A stretch of DNA of 5,001 bases. Origin: Methanosarcinales archaeon (lineage in GTDB: Archaea > Halobacteriota > Methanosarcinia > Methanosarcinales > Methanosarcinaceae). Positions 1-5,001 of this stretch are shown here, piece after piece (the stretch's first letter is position 1; each line of letters opens with the position of its first letter). Under the pieces are notes generated by a model. The model did not search any database, was not told the DNA's origin, and was given only the letters and a program-made list of their open reading frames with translations. The position numbers were made by a program, and so were the translations under genes. Location: contig JAAXQB010000371.1 in the NCBI GenBank assembly GCA_012329085.1, positions 1 through 5,001 of the forward strand. The letters run 5' to 3'.

Positions 1-810
1 ATTTATCCAAAAAATATAGGAACTATTAGCAGATATGGATTATTTACAGCACTCAAGAATGGTACAACTACTGTAACTGCAACAAGTCAGGCAAATCCAA
101 ATTTAACAGCAACTGCGGAAGTTACTATACGACCTGCACCAGAATATATAAAAATTCATCCATTTATTGCACATATGTATGTAGGAGAGATTGAATCATT
201 TACAGCAAGTGTGTATCCAGACGGTGTCAATCAAAGCGTAATTTGGAGTTGTAGTGGTAATGGATTCATATCTGAAATATATGGGAATAAGATTGAATTT
301 ACAGCAGATAGCGTTGGAAGTGCCACAATAAGAGCAAGAAGTAAATTAAATTCAAGCGTTTATGAAACTGTACGGATTACAATAAGAGCAGAAGAAATTA
401 TAATAGAAGAGGAAGAGGATGAAGAGGATGATGCAACAGTGCCATGTACCGATCCTGGTGTAGATGCTCCACTTGGAGTTGCAATGGGCGGTGCAGTTGA
501 AGGGGGTGTGGGTGCAGATGCTGAAAAAGATGGTAAAGCAGCTGAAGGAGGTGGCACCCCAATAGGAGTTGCTGTTGCTGATGCAGCCATAGATGGTGCT
601 GATGCAAGAGATGTTGCAGAAGCGGCTGATGCAGGTAAAACTGTTGCAGGAAGAGTTATGGCAGTGGTAGAATCTATTATTGATAAACCGTATAGAGCTC
701 ATAAAGTAAATTTATCACTTAGCACTATATTTGGAGCAATGATATTAATTGGGTTTATAGCAATTGGATATATGATAATATCTGATAAGCATAAACGAAA
801 ACAATGGTAA
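1..810 (+). CDS. Membrane-anchored Big_2 Ig-like surface protein, C-terminal part (5' end outside window)
   Basis: The reading frame is open from base 1, so this is the last 269 residues of a longer protein. The ATG at 175 lies inside an Ig-like domain and is not the start. Residues 1-43 are the second half of a Big_2 domain (GTISRYGLFTA, then a TTTVTATS strand). Residues 48-130 form a second, more divergent Big_2 domain (VGEIESFTASVYP, SVIWSCSGNG, SATIRARS). An acidic run follows at 131-144, then an Ala/Gly/Asp-rich stalk at about 150-215 in which a P-[LI]-G-V-A motif recurs 30 residues apart (157 and 187). One hydrophobic helix (about 240-260) and the basic tail KHKRKQW look like a C-terminal anchor with the Ig-like domains outside the cell. 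Big_2 domains are common in adhesins and surface proteins. The binding target is unknown, and an N-terminal functional domain may lie upstream of the window. Confidence 0.85.
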   Translation: MYPKNIGTISRYGLFTALKNGTTTVTATSQANPNLTATAEVTIRPAPEYIKIHPFIAHMYVGEIESFTASVYPDGVNQSVIWSCSGNGFISEIYGNKIEFTADSVGSATIRARSKLNSSVYETVRITIRAEEIIIEEEEDEEDDATVPCTDPGVDAPLGVAMGGAVEGGVGADAEKDGKAAEGGGTPIGVAVADAAIDGADARDVAEAADAGKTVAGRVMAVVESIIDKPYRAHKVNLSLSTIFGAMILIGFIAIGYMIISDKHKRKQW

Positions 811-872
811 ATATTTAGGTTGTCGATGGCAAATAATTTTTAGGATAAATCCATCGATGATTTAAATATTTA
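808..872 (+). terminator. Long stem-loop overlapping the stop codon of the Ig-like protein gene
   Basis: Bases 808-829 can pair along their whole length with 851-872. The outer 10 bp (TAAATATTTA on both sides) and inner 7 bp (TCGATGG / CCATCGA) are perfect. The five pairs between them are one A-U and four G-U in RNA. The loop is 21 nt and T-rich sequence follows. The TAA stop codon is part of the stem. A role in 3' end formation or mRNA protection is inferred. Archaeal termination mostly uses U-tracts, so this may not be a terminator in the strict sense. Confidence 0.45.
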
Positions 873-910
873 TTTTATAGTATATAAAGTATAATCTCTA
901 ACTATTTAGG

Positions 911-940
911 ATGCAGATTTACGCAGATTTACGCAGATTG
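911..940 (+). repeat. Three 10-bp tandem units with CGCAGAT-like core
   Basis: The units are ATGCAGATTT, ACGCAGATTT and ACGCAGATTG. They are preceded by TATTTAGG, which resembles the TATTTG that precedes the other arrays. The array stands out as GC-richer than its AT-rich surroundings. It is the first of at least six related arrays between 911 and 1375. Confidence 0.85.
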
Positions 941-984
941 AAAATAAAAAAATGATTTGTTAATTTGTGTTTTAAAAAAAAATA

Positions 985-1065
985 TATTTGTCCGAAGATT
1001 ACGCAGATTACACAGAAAAAGTTTTTCTTATTATAGTAAGATGTTTAAATGAGAGAATGAGGGTC
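985..1065 (+). repeat. 81-bp noncoding repeat unit, copy A
   Basis: The first 51 bases (985-1035) match 1066-1116 at 50 of 51 positions; the only difference is A995 against C1076. The unit holds three 9-bp subunits (CGAAGATTA, CGCAGATTA, CACAGAAAA), then AAAAAGTTTTTC, which is self-complementary around one G. The tail at 1037-1061 (TAAGATGTTTAAATGA and following bases) recurs at 1311-1335 with one mismatch. No reading frame runs through it. Confidence 0.85.
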
Positions 1066-1116
1066 TATTTGTCCGCAGATTACGCAGATTACACAGAAAA
1101 AGTTTTTCTTATTATA
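1066..1116 (+). repeat. 51-bp noncoding repeat, copy B, directly abutting copy A
   Basis: This repeats 985-1035 with a single substitution at a spacing of 81 bp. It carries the intact CGCAGATTA-CGCAGATTA-CACAG series. After 1116 the sequence departs into an AT-rich stretch, although ATAAGATGT at 1131-1139 echoes the tail of copy A. The near-identity indicates recent duplication or sequence homogenisation. Confidence 0.85.
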
Positions 1117-1185
1117 TATTTTATTATTATATAAGATGTAGCAATTTATTTCGTCAATTTTTTATTTCGCTCACTCTCTTTCAAA

Positions 1186-1208
1186 ACGCATATCAGAATG
1201 GTATGCGT
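1186..1208. other. Short hairpin between repeat arrays
   Basis: ACGCATATC (1186-1194) pairs with GGTATGCGT (1200-1208) over 9 bp, with one G-T pair and a 5-nt loop AGAAT. It lies between the direct repeats and the inverted CGCAGAT array. Its GC-richer stem stands out locally. Its function is unknown; it could be part of a small noncoding element together with the flanking repeats. Confidence 0.5.
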
Positions 1209-1233
1209 GTTAAATGTGCTTTTAAAATCTTGA

Positions 1234-1256
1234 CAATCTGCGTTTATCTGCGTCCA
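1234..1256 (-). repeat. Inverted copy of the CGCAGAT array
   Basis: The plus strand reads CAATCTGCGTTTATCTGCGT. On the minus strand this is ACGCAGATAAACGCAGATTG, so two 10-bp core units lie opposite in orientation to all the other arrays. The end CGCAGATTG also matches the end of the 911-940 array. Confidence 0.8.
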
Positions 1257-1277
1257 ATTTTTCAATTTGTTTTTTTA

Positions 1278-1341
1278 GCAGATTACGCAGAAAAAGTTTT
1301 TATTATTATATAAGATGTTTAAATGAAAGAATGAGAATATA
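1278..1341 (+). repeat. Noncoding repeat unit, copy C (shortened at its left end)
   Basis: Bases 1278-1310 match 1003-1035 at 31 of 33 positions, and 1311-1335 match 1037-1061 at 24 of 25. The copy therefore contains the array, the AAAAAGTTTTT segment and the tail, but lacks the first array subunit. It runs directly into the next array, as copy A runs into copy B. Confidence 0.8.
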
Positions 1342-1344
1342 TTT

Positions 1345-1375
1345 GGATGCAGATGGACGCAGATGGACGCAGATT
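1345..1375 (+). repeat. Three 10-bp tandem units, GACGCAGATG type
   Basis: The units GATGCAGATG, GACGCAGATG and GACGCAGATT follow TATATTTG. This has the same arrangement as the 911-940 array, with TGG replacing TTA between cores. It is the last array recognised in the cluster. Confidence 0.8.
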
Positions 1376-1911
1376 TGTTTTACTTTAAACTATGAATGAA
1401 TTAAAAAATAAATAGCATATAGTTAAAATGTAAAAATTTCTATATACTATTTAGATAAGTACATAAGTATATATTATTTTAAGAATTATATTTATTTATT
1501 TGAGCAGGTCAATTTACGACAATATATTTTATTTAAAGAATCAATTTTCGCAATCATTCTAGTCTTTTTCTATAAAATAAATTTAAAATTATCTTACCAA
1601 TAGATACATTTATATAATATACTGTTGTATAAGAGATTGAAATATATTATACATGCCTAACATATAATTTATAATTGCTAAATTTGAACATTTCATTTAA
1701 TGTGTATTCTGTATTTGTATTTTTAAGATAATTATACGAGTATAGCAGTATATTGCAATAGGGATGTTAGGGAAATATAATATATTTTAAACAACAGATG
1801 GGGAAATAGATAAATGAATGCATAAACAATCAAAAATTAAAATAAAATTTGATTTTGTTCATGTAAAACAAGAAGAAATTTATAAATAGGTAAATTTAAA
1901 TTATTGTTGAA

Positions 1912-1943
1912 TATCTTAGAGTTTTAATTAACGCTCTGAGATG
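1912..1943. other. Imperfect inverted repeat (stem-loop) in the intergenic region
   Basis: ATCTTAGAG (1913-1921) pairs with CTCTGAGAT (1934-1942) over 9 bp with one G-T pair. One more wobble pair at each end (1912 with 1943, 1922 with 1933) is possible, leaving a loop of 10 to 12 nt. It sits about 180 bp upstream of the dockerin protein gene. It could be an RNA hairpin or a protein-binding site; neither is shown. Confidence 0.4.
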
Positions 1944-2020
1944 CGATGTGATACATAATTTTTACACACCAATTGTATGAAATATTGATAATTCAATTAC
2001 GATTTATGTGCGGCATATAA

Positions 2021-2058
2021 TCTTGAATGAAAATATTTTGATTGAATTTTATTCAAGA
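2021..2058. promoter_or_regulatory. 12-bp inverted repeat upstream of the dockerin gene promoter
   Basis: TCTTGAATGAAA (2021-2032) is complementary to TTTTATTCAAGA (2047-2058), with one G-T pair and a 14-nt centre. It ends about 26 bases before the TATA-like element of the downstream gene, a plausible place for an operator. It could also be a hairpin ending an upstream transcript. The equivalent region before the cohesin gene does not show this repeat. Confidence 0.35.
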
Positions 2059-2083
2059 ATCAAATAACAAAATTAGAAATATA

Positions 2084-2094
2084 TTTTACATAAA
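2084..2094 (+). promoter_or_regulatory. TATA-like promoter element of the dockerin protein gene
   Basis: TTTTACATAAA ends 26 bases before the ATG at 2121. Bases 2086-2120 match 4312-4346, upstream of the cohesin gene, at 30 of 35 positions, and the TATA-like element holds the same place in both. An archaeal TATA box at this distance would start transcription within a few bases of the ATG. The mRNA would then be leaderless or nearly so, in keeping with the absence of any GGAGG-like ribosome binding site. Confidence 0.55.
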
Positions 2095-2120
2095 TTAACA
2101 AAATATAAATTTAACAAATT

Positions 2121-4151
2121 ATGAAAGAAAAAATTAATACAATTGCTAAGAAATCAATAAGCATATTCATGGCATTAATAATGATTACATCATTATTTGT
2201 AATGGCAATACCAATGGCAATTACTTGTGTTGGTGGGGGCTGCCCAGGTGGAGGCGGGGGGTGTGGTCGTTGTACAAATCCATGTGGAACACCACCTACA
2301 TTAATGATGCCTATATTACCCGATACAGCTACAGCAACTATTACTACGGGAACTGAAATACTTTTAAAAGTAGATGTTACAGAGCCACATGATGCCAATC
2401 CTTCTACAATATGGGTAATATCGAACAGTACAGTTTCAGAAGAACATCATGAAGTAAGAGAAGGACGAATTTTTGATACATGGTTTGAACCAAGGGTAAG
2501 GGGATTAGAGATATGGTTTGAAGCACTTGAACTTGGAAATGTCACAATAACTGCACGCAGTGTTATGAGTCCAAATGTTTCAGTAAATTTTAATATTCAA
2601 ATCATATCACCTCAATTAGAATCAATAAGTATCACTCCTGAAAATGAAACAGTTAATGTTGGAGAACCTATAGATTTTGATGTAATTGTAAATCCACCAA
2701 ATGCAGATCAAAGAGTAACTTGGACAATCGATAATGCAACAGTTGGAACAATTAATTCCAATACAGGTTTATTTACAGCAACCACTCCAGGTACGGCATT
2801 TATAACTGCAACAAGTGTTTCAAATAATAATATAATTGCAACTTCTAAGGTTATTGTAAATCCAGCTTTAGCAATACAGTATATAACTACATTACCTTAT
2901 ACAATTCATACGATTGGAACTTATATTTTAAATATAGATTCAACAAATTTGGCTGAAACTGCTATAACTATAAATTCAGATGATGTGATTTTGAAAGGTA
3001 TGGGGCACACATTAGATGGAACTGATGCTATTGATACGCACGCAATAAATGTAATCGGTAATCGCAATAATGTTACAATTAAAAATTTAACTGTGACTGA
3101 TTGGCATAATGGAATTCGATTTGAAAATGTAAATAATGGAGAAATTTATAATGTAAATGCAAATTCAAACTATTATGGAATATGGCTTGGGGGTTCAAAT
3201 AACCATCTAAGAAGTAATACAATGCACAATAATAGGTATAATTTTTACACATCACGCGTACAAAATATAGATACTTCAAATACAGTTGATGGCAAACCAA
3301 TACTCTTTTTAGTAGATGCATCAGACATTATTATTGATTCTGAAAGTCTTGCAGGAGTTGTTTATGTAGTAAATTCCCATAACATAACTGTTAAAGATCT
3401 AGTATTAACAAATAATGCACATGCAGTTTCTTTAATTAACACCACAGGATCTATAATTGAAAATATTACTGCAAACTTAAATGGTTGGGCAGTACAACTT
3501 TTAAATTCAAATAATAATAGGGTAACTCATGTAACTTCATGTTCAAACAATAGAAGTATTCTTCTTGAAGGTATATCTACTACCAATAATACTATAAGAA
3601 ATAATAATTTTATAAATAATGCTAATCATGGAATGTTTATTCATGATGGGGCAGTTAATAATAAAATTTATCTTAATAATTTTATAAATAATGGGCGTCA
3701 GAATATATGGGGTACCTCAGAAGATTTATCAGCAAATATATTTAATTCATCAGAAGCTATTATTTATCAATTTAATAGCAGTATTCATACAAATTATTTG
3801 GGTAACCATTATGATAATTATGATGGACTTGATGCGGGCGGAGATGGAATTGGAGATAGTTCTCATGATATAAGAGGAGGGATTGCTCCAGAAGTATTGG
3901 TTGATTTTCCATTAATGATGCCAGTTGAGAATTATGAAATTGTAGATGGATTGAGGGGGGATGTGAATGGTGATGGAAATATTAATGCAGCTGATGTAAC
4001 ATACTTAGATTGGCACATACGAAGATTTCCAGGATTTGATATAATATATACGAATGGAGATATAAATGATGATGGAAATATTAATGCAGCTGATGTAACA
4101 TACTTAGATTGGCACATACGAAGATTTCCAGGATTTGAGGTGATACATTAA
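2121..4151 (+). CDS. Secreted Ig-like / NosD-type beta-helix protein with C-terminal dockerin
   Basis: This is a complete 676-residue secreted protein. Residues 1-35 are a signal peptide (basic start, hydrophobic core at 13-30), supported as the start by near-identity with the next gene's leader. A Cys/Gly-rich segment follows with Cys 36, 41, 48, 51 and 55. Residues 70-161 are a divergent Ig-like domain and 164-247 a typical Big_2 domain (VTWTIDNATVGTI, TGLFTATTPGTA). Residues 253-600 form a right-handed beta-helix of the NosD/CASH type with Asn-rich turns (NNTIRNNNFINN), closed by GDGIGD at 574-579 and DFPL at 595-598. Such helices commonly bind or cleave carbohydrates. NosD itself serves copper insertion, but nothing here points to denitrification. 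Residues 612-676 are a dockerin: two EF-hand-like loops (DVNGDGNINAAD at 614, DINDDGNINAAD at 647) with intact calcium ligands. More than a dozen NxS/T sequons are present. No catalytic residues are assigned, and the substrate is unknown. Confidence 0.9.
   Translation: MKEKINTIAKKSISIFMALIMITSLFVMAIPMAITCVGGGCPGGGGGCGRCTNPCGTPPTLMMPILPDTATATITTGTEILLKVDVTEPHDANPSTIWVISNSTVSEEHHEVREGRIFDTWFEPRVRGLEIWFEALELGNVTITARSVMSPNVSVNFNIQIISPQLESISITPENETVNVGEPIDFDVIVNPPNADQRVTWTIDNATVGTINSNTGLFTATTPGTAFITATSVSNNNIIATSKVIVNPALAIQYITTLPYTIHTIGTYILNIDSTNLAETAITINSDDVILKGMGHTLDGTDAIDTHAINVIGNRNNVTIKNLTVTDWHNGIRFENVNNGEIYNVNANSNYYGIWLGGSNNHLRSNTMHNNRYNFYTSRVQNIDTSNTVDGKPILFLVDASDIIIDSESLAGVVYVVNSHNITVKDLVLTNNAHAVSLINTTGSIIENITANLNGWAVQLLNSNNNRVTHVTSCSNNRSILLEGISTTNNTIRNNNFINNANHGMFIHDGAVNNKIYLNNFINNGRQNIWGTSEDLSANIFNSSEAIIYQFNSSIHTNYLGNHYDNYDGLDAGGDGIGDSSHDIRGGIAPEVLVDFPLMMPVENYEIVDGLRGDVNGDGNINAADVTYLDWHIRRFPGFDIIYTNGDINDDGNINAADVTYLDWHIRRFPGFEVIH
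3961..4138 (+). repeat. Tandem dockerin-coding repeat (99-bp period)
   Basis: Bases 3971-4039 and 4070-4138 are identical over 69 bp, synonymous positions included, at a spacing of exactly 99 bp (33 codons). Extending left to 3961/4060 adds only three mismatches. The repeat encodes the calcium loop plus the helix ending DWHIRRFPGF. Dockerins normally have two related loops. Near-perfect DNA identity between them points to recent duplication or gene conversion rather than ancient divergence. Confidence 0.9.
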
Positions 4152-4184
4152 AAATTATTTATAAAAGCTAATAATTAAAACAAT

Positions 4185-4208
4185 CTAAATTTGACCTTGT
4201 AAATTTAG
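4185..4208. other. Stem-loop downstream of the dockerin protein gene
   Basis: CTAAATTT (4185-4192) and AAATTTAG (4201-4208) are perfect inverted repeats around an 8-nt centre, 33 bases after the stop codon. A G-T pair can add a ninth step. It could shape the 3' end of the mRNA, but no T-tract follows on the plus strand, so a terminator call is weak. Confidence 0.35.
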
Positions 4209-4310
4209 TAATAAAATATTATATAAATAACCATATTTTAGATAATGGTAATTAACATAACAAGGATGCATAAAATAAAATATAAAATAAAATGAGAACT
4301 TAAAATATTT

Positions 4311-4320
4311 TTTATATAAA
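4311..4320 (+). promoter_or_regulatory. TATA box of the cohesin protein gene
   Basis: TTTATATAAA is a strong archaeal-type TATA box ending 26 bases before the ATG at 4347. That is exactly the spacing seen for the weaker element of the upstream gene. No Shine-Dalgarno sequence precedes the ATG, so a leaderless or very short-leader mRNA is likely. Its presence suggests the cohesin gene has its own promoter rather than depending only on read-through. Confidence 0.6.
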
Positions 4321-4346
4321 ATAACAAAATATAGGTTTAATAAATT

Positions 4347-5001
4347 ATGAAAGAAATAATTAATAATACAATTGTTAGGAAATCAATAAGCATATTTATG
4401 GCATTAATAATGATTACATCATTATTTGTAATGGCTATACCAATGGCAGTAGCTACAGAACCAGAACCACAGATTATATCTGTAGATCATATAGATGGAA
4501 ATCCAGGGGATTTTGTTGAAATGACATTATGGATAAATAACGCTCACCACACACATACTTTACATTATTATGTATATTTTGATCCAAATGTTGTTAGATT
4601 GGTAAGTGGCTATGGAAATCATGGTCTTCTTGAAGGGCAAGGAAGAATAAATGTTGATCTTCATTTAGCACATGAAAATTTGGTACAAATTATAACTCGT
4701 AATGAAAACGCACCAGGGCATGGATTTCATGGAGATCATTGGTTAGCAAATGTTACATTTGAAATAATAGGCAATCCAGGAGATGTCGGTGCATTAACTA
4801 TTTATGAGCTTGCTTTATATGATGACTGGTTAAATCGTATAACAAATCGAGTACTTATTAATGGTTCAGTCACCATTCTTGGTGATCCAATACCACCAAT
4901 TACAGCAATCAATGTAACACCAGCTACTTCATCACTCATAGAAGGCGAAACACAGCAATTCACAGCAACAGCAATACCAACTGGGGCAGAACTTGGTGAT
5001 G
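4347..5001 (+). CDS. Secreted cohesin-domain protein with Big_2 Ig-like domain (3' end outside window)
   Basis: The frame is open from the ATG to the window edge, giving the first 218 residues. Residues 1-36 are a signal peptide almost identical to that of the upstream dockerin protein, with a good AVA cleavage site before TEPEP. Residues 43-178 read as a cohesin. It opens with SVDHIDGNPGDFVEM, followed by a strand ending YYVYFDPNVVRLVSG, then HWLANVTFEIIGNPGD near 131-146 and closing INGSVTIL at 171-178. These match the order and spacing of the family, whose usual length is about 140 residues. Cohesins bind dockerins. A Big_2 domain begins at about 185 (ITAINVTPATSSLIEGE). The cohesin holds a dozen His residues, some clustered (AHHTH at 66-70; GHGFHGDH at 124-131). 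More cohesins or an anchor may lie past the edge. The alternative is a cohesin-like carbohydrate-binding fold without docking function. Confidence 0.8.
   Translation, partial: MKEIINNTIVRKSISIFMALIMITSLFVMAIPMAVATEPEPQIISVDHIDGNPGDFVEMTLWINNAHHTHTLHYYVYFDPNVVRLVSGYGNHGLLEGQGRINVDLHLAHENLVQIITRNENAPGHGFHGDHWLANVTFEIIGNPGDVGALTIYELALYDDWLNRITNRVLINGSVTILGDPIPPITAINVTPATSSLIEGETQQFTATAIPTGAELGD

Larger units (their letters stand above)
1381..2083. other. AT-rich intergenic stretch without recognisable genes
   Basis: No convincing coding frame, tRNA, rRNA or CRISPR signal is seen on either strand, and stop codons are frequent in all frames. What can be supported is two inverted repeats near its right end (1912-1943 and 2021-2058), just before the promoter of the dockerin protein gene. 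A small noncoding RNA cannot be excluded by eye. Confidence 0.6.

Noticed and set aside
352..702. Overlapping minus-strand open frames (116, 76 and 69 residues) opposite the Ig-like protein
   Set aside because: They lie wholly inside the real gene. Their Ser/Cys/His/Pro-rich composition is the shadow of its Ala/Gly/Asp codons, and none has recognisable domains or a promoter.
911..1375. CRISPR array
   Set aside because: The units are 9-10 bp without unique spacers of constant length, one array is inverted, and the larger unit is present in only a few uneven copies. No cas genes are seen.
2217..2229. Lipoprotein signal (lipobox) at Cys36 of the dockerin protein
   Set aside because: The residues before the Cys are A-I-T. 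Thr at -1 does not fit a lipobox, which needs Gly, Ala or Ser there, and the Cys belongs to a five-Cys cluster. The homologous leader of the next gene has an ordinary AVA cleavage site.
2111..2398. Minus-strand 95-residue frame with a Pro run
   Set aside because: It is the complement of the signal peptide and Gly/Cys-rich coding sequence of the dockerin protein. The Pro run mirrors Gly codons.
3691..3873. 60-residue plus-strand frame inside the dockerin protein gene
   Set aside because: It is an out-of-frame shadow within a continuous 676-codon gene, with no start signals of its own.
2751..3920. Copper-insertion (NosD) function for the beta-helix
   Set aside because: Only the beta-helix fold and its terminal signature match. 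The accompanying Ig-like and dockerin domains and the absence of nitrous oxide reductase genes argue for an extracellular role instead.
3932..4117. Minus-strand frame with a repeated MCQSKYVTSAALIF motif
   Set aside because: The repeat is only the antisense of the duplicated dockerin segment, which is well supported on the plus strand.
4230..4249. ACCAT / ATGGT inverted repeat after the dockerin gene
   Set aside because: It has only 5 paired bases around a 10-nt centre, which is within chance for such AT-rich sequence.

Overview
The window looks like part of a cell-surface or secreted protein locus from an AT-rich archaeon, most likely a euryarchaeote of the Methanomicrobia / Methanosarcinales / ANME type. 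This placement is inferred from four things. The domains are Big_2 Ig-like, NosD-type beta-helix ending in a GDGIGD...DFPLM signature, and dockerin repeats of the GDVNGDGxINAADVTYL type. Two genes have a TATA-like box about 30 nt before the ATG. There is no Shine-Dalgarno sequence at either visible start. Protein N-glycosylation sequons are abundant. Genus cannot be named from this sequence, and an unusual bacterium is not formally excluded.

Layout. Bases 1-810 are the 3' end of a plus-strand gene for a membrane-anchored Ig-like surface protein: Big_2 repeats, an acidic run, an Ala/Gly/Asp-rich stalk, one transmembrane helix and a basic tail. A 22-bp inverted repeat overlaps its stop codon. 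Bases 811-2120 hold no gene. The first half (about 905-1375) is a cluster of CGCAGAT-core tandem repeats, including two 51-bp copies that differ at one base and one array in inverted orientation. The second half is very AT-rich and carries stem-loops plus the promoter of the next gene. Bases 2121-4151 encode a 676-residue secreted protein: signal peptide, Cys/Gly-rich segment, two Ig-like domains, a NosD-type beta-helix and a C-terminal dockerin of two almost identical 33-residue repeats. Bases 4347-5001 begin a further secreted protein, cut by the window edge. It opens with a domain that reads as a cohesin, followed by a Big_2 domain.

How they may work together. Cohesin and dockerin are the two halves of the calcium-dependent docking pair best known from cellulosomes. 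Finding a dockerin protein directly upstream of a cohesin protein, with nearly identical promoters and signal-peptide coding sequences, suggests a co-expressed extracellular complex. The upstream membrane-anchored Ig-like protein is a possible cell-surface partner. The domain calls rest on visible motifs and spacing. The docking partnership and the anchor role are inference.
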